NCBI GenBank assembly: GCA_015068525.1
Contig: SVKJ01000036.1
Location: 1-5,635, forward strand
DNA from: Oscillospiraceae bacterium
GTDB lineage: Bacteria > Bacillota > Clostridia > UMGS1840 > HGM11507
Length of the DNA stretch: 5,635 bases
Direction: 5' to 3'
Position 1 is the first letter of the stretch, and each line of letters starts with the position of its first letter. Shown here piece by piece: positions 1 through 5,635 of this stretch. A program made the translations under genes and the position numbers. The notes under the pieces were generated by a model. It made no database searches and was not told where the DNA came from. It was given only the letters and a program-made list of their open reading frames with translations.

Positions 1-25
1 CGAACCCAATATGGTTTTAAAGTGC

Positions 26-1549
26 CTAAAAATATTTTTTATCTAAGTTTCTATACTGAATTGCTTCTGCCAAGTGGCTTGATGTAATATTTTTGGATTC
101 TTCCAAATCGGCAATTGTTCGTGCTACCTTTAATATCCTTGAATGAGCGCGTGCGGACAGTCCCAGACTATTATAAGCCATTTCCATAAGCGCTTTTTCC
201 TTTTCGGAAAGATAGCAGAACTCATCTATAAGTCCCGCAGGAATTTCCTTATTGGTTAAAAATCCGTACTTTTCGTACCTTTCTTTTTGTATCTGACGAC
301 ATGCCAATACCCGTTTTGCCATAACTTCGCTGGTTATTTTCGATTTTTCATCGGATATATCCTTATATAAAACATTCGGCACTTCAATCTGAATGTCAAT
401 CCTGTCAAGTAACGGTCCGCTTATTTTCTTCATATAATTTTTTATACGGTTTTCGGTACAAGTACACTCTTTAACTCCCGAACCATAATAACCGCAAGGA
501 CAAGGATTTAGCGATACTATAAGCATTACGTTGCAAGGATATGTAACAGTTCCTGAAACACGTGTTACAGAAATTTTCCCTTCCTCTATCGGTTGCCTTA
601 AAGTTTCAAGAGCATCTTTTTTAAATTCGGGAAGTTCGTCAAGAAATAAAACTCCCCTGTGTGCCAGAGTCAACTCGCCAGGTTTTGGAATACGCCCTCC
701 TCCTGTTATACCTACGGTTGATATAGTATGATGAACCTGCCTGAAAGGGCGTGTAGTTATAAGAGGATGCTCACTCTCAATAAGTCCTGCCACACTGTAT
801 ATTTTAGACACTTCCAAAGACTCAGCAAACGTCAAAGGCGGCAGAATGGTAGGAATTCTTTCTGCAATCATAGTTTTCCCTGAGCCCGGTGTTCCCACCA
901 TCAGGAAATTATGATTTCCCGATGCAGCAACAAGTAATGCTCTTTTTATATCGTCCTGACCTTTAACATCGGCAAAATCAAGATTTTCAAACTCTTTTTT
1001 CAAAACATTGCCGTCATCTTCATACTTTGAAACTTTGCTGTTACCGATAAGAATATCAATCATCTGCTCCAGACTCTCCACAGGATATACATTAAGCCCT
1101 TTTACAATGGCAGCCTCTTTAGCGTTATCTCTTGGCAAAAATATATTTTTATATCCTTTCTCGTAAGCAGAAATTGCCATAGGAAGAACTCCGTCAACCC
1201 GTCTTAATTCTCCGTTTAAGGCAAGTTCGCCTAAGAACACGGAATTTTCAAGAATGTCCTTATTAAAGCTAAAATCCTTACCCATTATAGAAACAGCAAT
1301 AGGGAAATCAAAATGAGAACCCTCTTTTTTAATTGATGCAGGAGCAAGATTAACAACAATTTTTTCGGTATAAAGTCTGCTCCCTACACTTTTTATAGAT
1401 GCTTTTATTCTCTCTTTAGACTCTTTGACAGCCGTATCGCCAAGCCCTACTATATCAAACGCGGCAAGTCCTGCCGACACATCTGATTCAACATCTATTA
1501 TAAAACTTTCGATACCAAAAAGCGCACAGGTATGAACTCTTGATAACAT
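26..1549 (-). CDS. yifB: YifB/ComM family Mg-chelatase-like AAA+ ATPase
   Basis: This is a 507-residue, full-length member of the YifB/ComM family. Seen in the sequence: an N-terminal ChlI-like domain (about residues 1-170, with the typical opening MLSRVHTCALFGIES and a DIVGLGD segment near 32-38); a Walker A motif GTPGSGKT at 219-226; a Walker B motif GVLFLDE at 299-305; the family cysteine cluster CPC...CTC (C350, C352, C362, C364); a GPLLDRID arginine-finger segment with R383; and a C-terminal sensor-2 region, ARAHSRILKVART, at 466-478. Known of the family: Vibrio ComM is a hexameric helicase that drives branch migration during natural transformation. Its role in Clostridia is less clear, so a part in DNA uptake and recombination is inference. 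The start is supported by GGGAGGG (complement of 1558-1564) 8 nt upstream. It is the last visible gene of a three-gene operon, 20 bp after the Dabb gene. All key motifs are intact. Confidence 0.95.
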   Translation of the reverse strand: MLSRVHTCALFGIESFIIDVESDVSAGLAAFDIVGLGDTAVKESKERIKASIKSVGSRLYTEKIVVNLAPASIKKEGSHFDFPIAVSIMGKDFSFNKDILENSVFLGELALNGELRRVDGVLPMAISAYEKGYKNIFLPRDNAKEAAIVKGLNVYPVESLEQMIDILIGNSKVSKYEDDGNVLKKEFENLDFADVKGQDDIKRALLVAASGNHNFLMVGTPGSGKTMIAERIPTILPPLTFAESLEVSKIYSVAGLIESEHPLITTRPFRQVHHTISTVGITGGGRIPKPGELTLAHRGVLFLDELPEFKKDALETLRQPIEEGKISVTRVSGTVTYPCNVMLIVSLNPCPCGYYGSGVKECTCTENRIKNYMKKISGPLLDRIDIQIEVPNVLYKDISDEKSKITSEVMAKRVLACRQIQKERYEKYGFLTNKEIPAGLIDEFCYLSEKEKALMEMAYNSLGLSARAHSRILKVARTIADLEESKNITSSHLAEAIQYRNLDKKYF

Positions 1550-1569
1550 ACTGTTTGCCCTCCCATTAC

Positions 1570-1866
1570 TTATTTTTCTTCAAAATCCATACAGCATCTT
1601 GATTTTGTATAAGGTCTGACAAAAGTATCAGCAACATATACATGCTCAGGATGAACGGCATATCCTTTAAGACTTTCAAAATCTTCAAAAACCGAATACA
1701 GCATAACATCAGAATTTGATGTTTCAAGAGGGTCTATAATAACCTTGATTTCTAAAAGTCCCGGTACAATCCCTGAAAGCCCTTCCAGTCCCTTTTTTAT
1801 CCCCTCTTTAACTTCGTCCGTTTTAAATTCTTCTTTTAAATTCCATAAAATAATATGCTTAACCAT
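1570..1866 (-). CDS. Dabb (stress-responsive A/B barrel) domain protein
   Basis: This 98-residue protein consists of a single Dabb domain. Seen: the usual opening strand MVKHIILWNLK with H4, a long helix around 14-30, the signature Y69-A-V-H72-P-E-H75, and the C-terminal segment VRPYTKSRCCMDFE (83-96), which is common in bacterial Dabb proteins. Family knowledge: these small proteins form dimeric ferredoxin-like alpha/beta barrels. A few are enzymes in polyketide or aromatic metabolism, but most bacterial stand-alone members have no assigned reaction, so no substrate can be named. The start is fixed by AAGGAG (complement of 1873-1878) 6 nt upstream. The gene lies 24 bp after the lipoprotein gene and 20 bp before the YifB gene and is probably cotranscribed with both. 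The vicinal cysteines C91-C92 are visible, but their meaning is unknown. Confidence 0.9.
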   Translation of the reverse strand: MVKHIILWNLKEEFKTDEVKEGIKKGLEGLSGIVPGLLEIKVIIDPLETSNSDVMLYSVFEDFESLKGYAVHPEHVYVADTFVRPYTKSRCCMDFEEK

Positions 1867-1890
1867 TTGTTTCTCCTTTTTATTTTTATT

Positions 1891-2928
1891 TTAATCTATT
1901 TTTGTAAGATTTGCAAAATTTATCTTATTCACACTGTCACTCTCTGCCTGAAGTTCATTTTTTCTATTATAAATTTCAAAAGTTTCTACCGGACTTTCTT
2001 CGTCAAGAACTAAAATACAACCTTGCCTATAATCAATCTTTTCTTTTAACTCGGCTCCTGATTTTAATTTTACGTAAACTTTGTCTATTTCCACAGGTTC
2101 ATTTTCATCTTTGCCTAAAATCCATTTTATATCATTAAAGGCTCCGAATAAAATGGTTTTATTATCGTAATAAACCTGATTAACCAAAAAGCAGGAATCC
2201 ATTGTTCCTTCAAGCCTTACTTTATACATCAAATTGCAGTTCTCATCTGCAATAAATAAGTCTGAATAATACTCCGCAAATGTGGTGTTCATATCAGCAA
2301 GAATAAGATAATTCTTATCAAACCTTTTCATTACTTTTATATTTAAGAAAAGTATATCATCAGTTTCTTTTGTTCTGTAGTAGTCATCTATTTTTGTCGC
2401 AATAATATTTTTAGGTAAAGTAAGATTTAAATCCGAGAGTTCTACTTTTTTACAATCCTTAAATTCTATCGGGGAAAATAAACCGTCACGAGCAAAATCA
2501 AATATATAAGCATATTTTTTGTTTGCCTTAAATGTTTCAATTTCCTCTTTTGTCAAAAGAAGAAAATATACATCATAATACTTTTTTTCCAAGCGGTTTC
2601 TATATGTCCAGTCCTGCCCTTTATACAAATCATATCCTTCTTTTAATAACCTTTGATATTCTGTTATTTTTTCCTGCTCAGGAAGGGACTTTGCAGTGTT
2701 ATTAATATCATCAAAAAAAGTTAAATTAACAAAATATCTGACATCTTTATTTTCATAATGCGAAAGTGCATGGCGGACAGGTCCGCTATATCCCACTTGC
2801 CCCAAAACAGGTTCAGAATAAAACTCGTGATATCCTTTATCAAAATAAGTTATTATTTCAGGCTTATTAAAATTACAGGCTGTAATAACAAACAGAGTTA
2901 AAATAATAGCAAATAATATTTTTTTCAT
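1891..2928 (-). CDS. Putative lipoprotein of unknown family
   Basis: I do not recognise a named family for this 345-residue protein. Seen: a lipoprotein signal peptide with KK at 2-3, a hydrophobic stretch at 4-17 and a lipobox I-T-A-C ending at C18, so the mature protein should be lipid-anchored on the outer face of the membrane. The mature part is rich in Tyr, Lys, Asp and Glu and has no second membrane segment. Residues about 46-145 run GYSGPVRHALSHYE, then a YFVNLTFFDD strand, a helical LPEQEKITEYQRLLKEGYDLY segment split around 82-102, and a KEEIETFKANKKYAYIF segment. From memory this resembles an uncharacterised domain in secreted clostridial proteins, but I could not check. Residues about 190-330 look like alternating beta strands. 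Mature-part cysteines are C159, C231, C246 and C304. The start has AGGAG (complement of 2939-2943) 10 nt upstream. It heads the operon with the Dabb and YifB genes, and its function cannot be inferred from them. Confidence 0.82.
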   Translation of the reverse strand: MKKILFAIILTLFVITACNFNKPEIITYFDKGYHEFYSEPVLGQVGYSGPVRHALSHYENKDVRYFVNLTFFDDINNTAKSLPEQEKITEYQRLLKEGYDLYKGQDWTYRNRLEKKYYDVYFLLLTKEEIETFKANKKYAYIFDFARDGLFSPIEFKDCKKVELSDLNLTLPKNIIATKIDDYYRTKETDDILFLNIKVMKRFDKNYLILADMNTTFAEYYSDLFIADENCNLMYKVRLEGTMDSCFLVNQVYYDNKTILFGAFNDIKWILGKDENEPVEIDKVYVKLKSGAELKEKIDYRQGCILVLDEESPVETFEIYNRKNELQAESDSVNKINFANLTKID

Positions 2929-2989
2929 ATTTAATCTTCTCCTGATAAATACAAAACGGATTGGGTAGTGATTTAGCGATATACATTGC

Positions 2990-3011
2990 GGTTCGTCGAG
3001 GACGCCGAACC
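2990..3011. repeat. GGTTCG/CGAACC hairpin element
   Basis: A perfect 6-bp inverted repeat, GGTTCG (2990-2995) and CGAACC (3006-3011), surrounds a 10-nt GC-rich centre, TCGAGGACGC, in which a further CG/CG pair can form after one mismatch. The element is clearly richer in GC than its surroundings. The flank ATTTAGCG at 2971-2978 shares its sequence with the cores of the neighbouring array (3183-3190), so the hairpin may belong to the same repeat element. It is not followed by a T-run on either strand, so it is not an intrinsic terminator. Confidence 0.6.
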
Positions 3012-3055
3012 CTACATTTTCTCTATCGATGGAACGATTTAGATTTGAAGTTTTC

Positions 3056-3230
3056 AGCTAAATATTGCAACAAGTTGCAAAGCTAAATTATTCCACCTTG
3101 TTCCATAGCTAAATTGTTTTTTAAAAACAGCTAAATTAAATTCGCCATCAGCTGACCGCAAGGTCAATTTAGCTGCGAAGTAATTTAGCGTACTTCAGTA
3201 CATTTAGTTCGCCGTCAGGCAAATTTAGCT
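3056..3230. repeat. Array of AGCTAAATT / AATTTAGCT cores with palindromic spacers
   Basis: The core AGCTAAAT(T) occurs at 3056-3063, 3081-3089, 3107-3115 and 3129-3137. Its reverse complement AATTTAGC(T) occurs at 3166-3174, 3182-3189 and 3222-3230, with a degraded copy at 3202-3208. Four copies on the left therefore face four on the right. Core-to-core distances are 25, 26 and 22 bp on the left and about 16-20 bp on the right. Several spacers are self-complementary: TTGCAAC-AA-GTTGCAA (3065-3080), GTTTTTTAAAAAC (3116-3128), TGACC-GCAA-GGTCA (3153-3166), GTAC-TTCA-GTAC (3190-3201) and GCC-GTCA-GGC (3211-3220). One spacer instead holds a TTCCA direct repeat (3091-3095, 3101-3105). As RNA or single-stranded DNA the region could fold into a multi-hairpin structure. 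A multicopy intergenic repeat of Clostridia is my best guess. Confidence 0.75.
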
Positions 3231-3253
3231 GATTTTAAGCTTTGCTTAAAATC
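3231..3253. repeat. 23-bp perfect palindrome next to the minus-strand -10 box
   Basis: The arms GATTTTAAGC (3231-3240) and GCTTAAAATC (3244-3253) match perfectly around a TTT centre. The right arm ends directly at the minus-strand -10 hexamer, so the palindrome covers the expected start of that transcript. This position would suit a repressor operator. It also directly follows the last repeat core (3222-3230), and other cores have palindromic spacers, so it may simply be the end unit of the array. The T-run at 3268-3272 lies about 15 nt beyond the stem, too far for a plus-strand intrinsic terminator. Confidence 0.6.
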
Positions 3254-3282
3254 ATTATACACCCCCCTTTTTAAAAAATCAA
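3254..3282 (-). promoter_or_regulatory. Sigma-A-like promoter reading towards the lipoprotein operon
   Basis: On the minus strand, a -35 box TTGATT (complement of 3277-3282) and a perfect -10 box TATAAT (complement of 3254-3259) are separated by 17 bp. The spacer contains a run of six C on the plus strand. Transcription should begin near 3246-3248 and run through the repeat array to the lipoprotein start at 2928, giving a 5' leader of about 320 nt. I found no better-placed promoter closer to the lipoprotein gene. Confidence 0.65.
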
Positions 3283-3301
3283 CAAAACCGACTTAAAATG
3301 T

Positions 3302-3330
3302 TTGCAAAAAACGTATATATATAGTATAAT
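3302..3330 (+). promoter_or_regulatory. Sigma-A-like promoter of the cysE-cysS-mrnC operon
   Basis: A -35 box TTGCAA (3302-3307) and a perfect -10 box TATAAT (3325-3330) stand 17 bp apart, with an AT-rich spacer. Transcription should start near 3337. This leaves about 26 nt before the cysE start codon, with the ribosome binding site AAAGAGGAG (3348-3356) 6 nt from the ATG. The leader is too short to hold a T-box or other riboswitch. Confidence 0.75.
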
Positions 3331-3362
3331 AAAATAATAAATTAACTAAAGAGGAGTATTTT

Positions 3363-4022
3363 ATGTTTGATTACTTAAGAGCAGATATAAAAGCAGTTAA
3401 AGAAAGAGACCCTGCGGCAAGAAGCAGTTTTGAAATTTTTCTTTTATATCCATCTGTTTGCGCACTTTTCTGGCACAGAATTGCTCATAAACTTTTAAAA
3501 ATAAAACTTAAATTTTTAGCACGTATGATTTCGCAGATTGTAAGATTTTTTACAGGGATTGAAATCCATCCTGGTGCGACCATTAAAAAAGGTTGTTTTA
3601 TCGATCACGGTATGGGTGTAGTTATCGGTGAAACTGCCGAAATAGGCGAAAACTGTACTATTTATCAGGGAGTTACCCTTGGAGGTACAGGTAAAGATGT
3701 CGGGAAACGTCATCCCACAATCGGCAACAATGTGCTAATCGGCTCGGGTGCAAAAGTTTTAGGGCCTTTTACTGTCGGCGATAATTCGAAAATTGCGGCA
3801 AATGCAGTTGTACTAAATTCAGTTCCGCCTAACTGCACATGTGTAGGTGTACCTGCAAGAATAGTGAAAATTGATAATATAAGAGTAAAAGACGAACTTG
3901 ACCAGACTCATATTCCTGACCCGATAAGCCAGGAACTATGTAAGGTACTGCACAGAGTCAGAGATTTGGAAAAAGAGATAGAAAAACTAAAAAAGGACGG
4001 GAAGAATAATGAAAGTTTATAA
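3363..4022 (+). CDS. cysE: Serine O-acetyltransferase CysE
   Basis: This cytosolic enzyme transfers acetyl from acetyl-CoA to L-serine, giving O-acetylserine, the acceptor for sulfide in cysteine synthesis. The protein has 219 residues, the short Gram-positive (EpsC-like) form. Seen: an N-terminal helical part with ERDPAARS (14-21) and the HRIAH segment (38-42); a left-handed beta-helix with hexapeptide repeats from about 66 to 168; IDHGMGVVIGETA (80-92), in which H82 matches the catalytic His of E. coli CysE; GGTGKDVGKRHPTIG (107-121) with H117 at the second active-site His; and the closing GVPARIV (162-168). E67 lies where E. coli has Asp143, as I recall is usual in the short form. Residues 197-214 form a charged helix that may be a coiled coil. 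The start is set by AAAGAGGAG 6 nt upstream. It heads the operon and overlaps cysS by 14 bp. Confidence 0.96.
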   Translation: MFDYLRADIKAVKERDPAARSSFEIFLLYPSVCALFWHRIAHKLLKIKLKFLARMISQIVRFFTGIEIHPGATIKKGCFIDHGMGVVIGETAEIGENCTIYQGVTLGGTGKDVGKRHPTIGNNVLIGSGAKVLGPFTVGDNSKIAANAVVLNSVPPNCTCVGVPARIVKIDNIRVKDELDQTHIPDPISQELCKVLHRVRDLEKEIEKLKKDGKNNESL

Positions 4023-5412
4023 TTCACTTACAAATAAAAAAGAAGAATTTAAGTCTATAGTTCCGGGCGAGGTTAAAATGTACTCCTGCGGACCTACTGT
4101 TTACAACTATTTCCATATAGGTAACGCAAGACCGTTTATAATTTTTGATACATTAAGAAGATATCTTGAATACACCGGCTACAAAGTTACATTTGTGCAG
4201 AATTTTACTGATATTGATGATAAAATGATTAAAAATGCGAACGCCGAAGGTATTACTGTAAAAGAACTTGCAGAAAAATTTATTAATGAATATTTTATTG
4301 ATGCAAAAGGGCTTGGGATTAAAGAAGCAACCATTCACCCTAAAGCGACTGAAAACATTGATGCAATTATAGACACTGTTAAAAAATTAGAAGAAAAGGG
4401 ATACGCTTACAATGTCGTAGGGAACGTATATTTCAGAACCAAAAAGTTTGAAAGTTACGGAAAACTGTCCCATCAGCCGTTAGAAGACTTGGAAGCAGGC
4501 GCAAGAATTGAAGTTAATACCGACAAAGAAGACCCGATGGATTTTGTTTTATGGAAAAATAAAAAAGAGGGCGAACCGTACTGGGAAAGCCCATGGGGGC
4601 AAGGAAGACCAGGCTGGCATATTGAATGTTCAGCAATGGTTAATAAATATTTAGGAGATACTATTGATATTCACAGCGGAGGAAAAGACCTTATTTTCCC
4701 TCACCACGAGAATGAAATCGCACAAAGCGAAGCGTTATCGGGAAAACCGTTTGCTAATTACTGGCTTCACAACGGTTTTATAAATATTGATAACAAGAAA
4801 ATGTCAAAATCGGAAGGCAATTTCTTTACCGTAAGAGATATAGTTAAAGAATTTGACTATCCTGTTATAAGATTTTTTATGCTTTCTGCTCATTACAGAA
4901 GCCCTATTAACTTCTCAAAAGATTTGGTTACTCAGGCTAAAGTAGGGTTAGAGAGAATTTTAAATACAATTGATAATGTAAACTACATTTTATCTAATCA
5001 GACCGAAGAAAAAATGAGTGAAACCGAAAGAGAAATTTACTTATCATTTGAAACTTACAAGGCTAAATTCAAAGAAGCAATGGACGATGATTTAAACACT
5101 GCAGACGCAATTTCTCACATTTTTTCTCTTGTAAGAGAAGTTAACACAAAAATTAATAACGAAGGCACATACTCCAAAGAACTTTGCAAAAAGACTGTTT
5201 CTTTAACTACAGAACTTATTTCAGTTCTTGGAATTTCGTATAAAGGCAAGGAAGACGATTTAGATAAAGAAGTTGAAGCATTAATTGAAAAAAGGCAGGA
5301 AGCAAGAAAGAACAAAGACTTTAAACTTGCTGACGAAATAAGAGATAAACTTACCGATATGGGAATAATTCTGGAAGATACCCGTCAGGGTGTTAAATGG
5401 AGAAAAGCGTAG
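4009..5412 (+). CDS. cysS: Cysteine--tRNA ligase (cysteinyl-tRNA synthetase)
   Basis: This class I aminoacyl-tRNA synthetase attaches cysteine to tRNA-Cys using ATP. At 467 residues it has the usual family length. Seen: YSCGPTVYNYFHIGN (25-39), containing zinc ligand C27 and the HIGH-type motif HIGN at 36-39; PGWHIECSAM (201-210) with C207; FPHHENEIAQSE (230-241) with H232 and E236, which complete the C-C-H-E zinc site that selects cysteine; and KMSKS at 264-268. The helical anticodon-binding part contains DDDLNTADAI, and the C-terminal end RQEARKNKDFKLADEIRD...GVKW is typical of the family. The start codon lies inside the end of cysE (14-bp overlap) and is preceded by a GGGAAG ribosome binding site (3999-4004), so translation is probably coupled to cysE. 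The 3' end overlaps mrnC. No key residue is missing. Confidence 0.98.
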   Translation: MKVYNSLTNKKEEFKSIVPGEVKMYSCGPTVYNYFHIGNARPFIIFDTLRRYLEYTGYKVTFVQNFTDIDDKMIKNANAEGITVKELAEKFINEYFIDAKGLGIKEATIHPKATENIDAIIDTVKKLEEKGYAYNVVGNVYFRTKKFESYGKLSHQPLEDLEAGARIEVNTDKEDPMDFVLWKNKKEGEPYWESPWGQGRPGWHIECSAMVNKYLGDTIDIHSGGKDLIFPHHENEIAQSEALSGKPFANYWLHNGFINIDNKKMSKSEGNFFTVRDIVKEFDYPVIRFFMLSAHYRSPINFSKDLVTQAKVGLERILNTIDNVNYILSNQTEEKMSETEREIYLSFETYKAKFKEAMDDDLNTADAISHIFSLVREVNTKINNEGTYSKELCKKTVSLTTELISVLGISYKGKEDDLDKEVEALIEKRQEARKNKDFKLADEIRDKLTDMGIILEDTRQGVKWRKA

Positions 5413-5414
5413 TG
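5387..5414 (+). promoter_or_regulatory. Two competing translation starts for mrnC
   Basis: AGGG (5387-5390) stands 6 nt before the ATG at 5397. GGAGA (5399-5403) stands 8 nt before an in-frame GTG at 5412, which shares its first base with the cysS stop codon TAG (5410-5412). The GTG start would put the catalytic Asp at residue 23, the number I recall for the B. subtilis enzyme. The ATG start would put it at 28. GGAGA matches the anti-Shine-Dalgarno slightly better, whereas ATG is the better start codon. The choice stays open. Confidence 0.5.
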
Positions 5415-5635
5415 GATAAGTTTTTTGAATTTAAAAATATCAACGAATACTCTCCTTTGGTTCTTGCATATATCGGGGATGCAGTATATGAACTGTATAT
5501 ACGTTCAATGCTTATATCAGACCATAACACTCAAGTTAACAAACTGCATAAAGAAGCAACAAACTATGTAAAAGCAAAAGCGCAGTCAGAACTTTTAGAA
5601 AAAATATATGACCGTCTTAGCGAAGAGGAAATAAC
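5397..5635 (+). CDS. mrnC: Mini-ribonuclease III, 5' part (cut by window end)
   Basis: The reading frame is open to the end of the window, about 79 residues. It encodes SPLVLAYIGDAVYELYIR (19-36 from the ATG), the signature of Mini-III, an RNase III-like catalytic domain without a dsRNA-binding domain. The Asp in IGDA (D28) is the catalytic metal-binding residue. The following NKLHKEATNYVKAKAQSELL also fits the family. In Bacillus subtilis the enzyme matures the ends of 23S rRNA, and its gene follows cysS. I chose the ATG at 5397, 16 bp inside cysS, with AGGG (5387-5390) 6 nt upstream. A GTG at 5412 is a real alternative. The second catalytic motif should lie beyond the window. Confidence 0.92.
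   Translation, partial: MEKSVVDKFFEFKNINEYSPLVLAYIGDAVYELYIRSMLISDHNTQVNKLHKEATNYVKAKAQSELLEKIYDRLSEEEI

Larger units (their letters stand above)
2929..3362. other. Divergent intergenic region with repeats and two promoters
   Basis: This 434-bp stretch between the lipoprotein gene (leftwards) and cysE (rightwards) holds no convincing coding sequence. From left to right it contains the lipoprotein ribosome binding site (2939-2943), a hairpin (2990-3011), a block of short repeated cores mixed with palindromes (3056-3230), a 23-bp palindrome (3231-3253), a minus-strand promoter (3254-3282), a plus-strand promoter (3302-3330) and the cysE ribosome binding site (3351-3356). The part from about 2961 to 3253 looks unlike the coding DNA on either side and may be a small inserted repeat element. 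No transposase, clear terminal inverted repeats or target-site duplication can be seen. Confidence 0.8.

Noticed and set aside
1..25. Start of a further gene after yifB, such as dprA
   Set aside because: dprA often follows yifB, and one frame reads KPYWV. However, no ATG or ribosome binding site supports it, and 25 bp is too little to call.
531..731. Small plus-strand open frame inside the YifB gene
   Set aside because: It lies antisense to the conserved ATPase core and shows no ribosome binding site or family motif, so it is a shadow frame.
1033..1075. Cysteine cluster or other oddity in YifB as a new feature
   Set aside because: The CPC...CTC cluster (encoded near 455-500) and the linker region are normal for the family. 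Nothing is missing or added.
1911..2138. Small plus-strand open frame opposite the lipoprotein gene
   Set aside because: It is antisense to a gene with a clear start and signal peptide, and its own translation has no recognisable features.
3056..3230. CRISPR array
   Set aside because: The repeated core is only 9 bp, changes orientation halfway, and its spacers are short, irregular and palindromic. No cas gene is present.
3231..3272. Rho-independent terminator on the plus strand
   Set aside because: The stem is AT-rich and the T-run begins about 15 nt after it. No plus-strand gene lies upstream that would need it.
3260..3272. G-quadruplex or i-motif from the run of six C
   Set aside because: There is only one such run. 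The other G or C tracts needed are missing nearby.
3516..3713. Minus-strand open frame inside cysE
   Set aside because: It is antisense to the most conserved part of the CysE beta-helix, so it is a by-product of that coding sequence.
4153..4338. Minus-strand open frame inside cysS
   Set aside because: It is antisense to conserved synthetase sequence, with no start signal or family match. A similar case lies at 5115-5315.

Overview
The window looks like chromosome from a low-GC Gram-positive bacterium, most likely an uncultured member of the class Clostridia. The grounds are the AT-rich sequence, strong AGGAG-type ribosome binding sites before nearly every gene, and the short Gram-positive form of CysE followed by cysS and mrnC, a gene order known from Bacillota. 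Most of the window is ordinary housekeeping DNA. The part worth attention is the intergenic region.

Left side (26-2928, minus strand): three closely spaced genes read leftwards in the order lipoprotein of unknown family, Dabb-domain protein, YifB/ComM-type AAA+ ATPase. Gaps are 24 and 20 bp and each gene has its own ribosome binding site, so they probably form one operon. Only 25 bp follow the ATPase gene and no further gene or terminator can be resolved there.

Middle (2929-3362): a 434-bp divergent intergenic region without a convincing gene. It holds a GGTTCG/CGAACC hairpin (2990-3011), an array of at least seven copies of a 9-bp core AGCTAAATT or its reverse complement AATTTAGCT (3056-3230), arranged as two blocks facing each other with short palindromes between many cores, and a perfect 10-bp-arm palindrome (3231-3253). 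Two good sigma-A-like promoters follow back to back. The minus-strand one reads through the whole repeat array towards the lipoprotein gene and predicts a leader of about 320 nt. The plus-strand one serves cysE with a leader of only about 26 nt.

Right side (3363-5635, plus strand): cysE (serine O-acetyltransferase), cysS (cysteinyl-tRNA synthetase) and the first part of mrnC (Mini-ribonuclease III, cut by the window edge). The reading frames overlap by 14 and 16 bp, which suggests translational coupling. CysE makes O-acetylserine for cysteine synthesis and CysS charges tRNA-Cys with that cysteine. Mini-III matures 23S rRNA and is a conserved passenger of this operon in Bacillota. No T-box fits in the short cysE leader.

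I see no CRISPR array, tRNA, rRNA, transposase or clearly new defence or biosynthetic system. The least explained items are the repeat array with its inward-reading promoter and the unrecognised lipoprotein.
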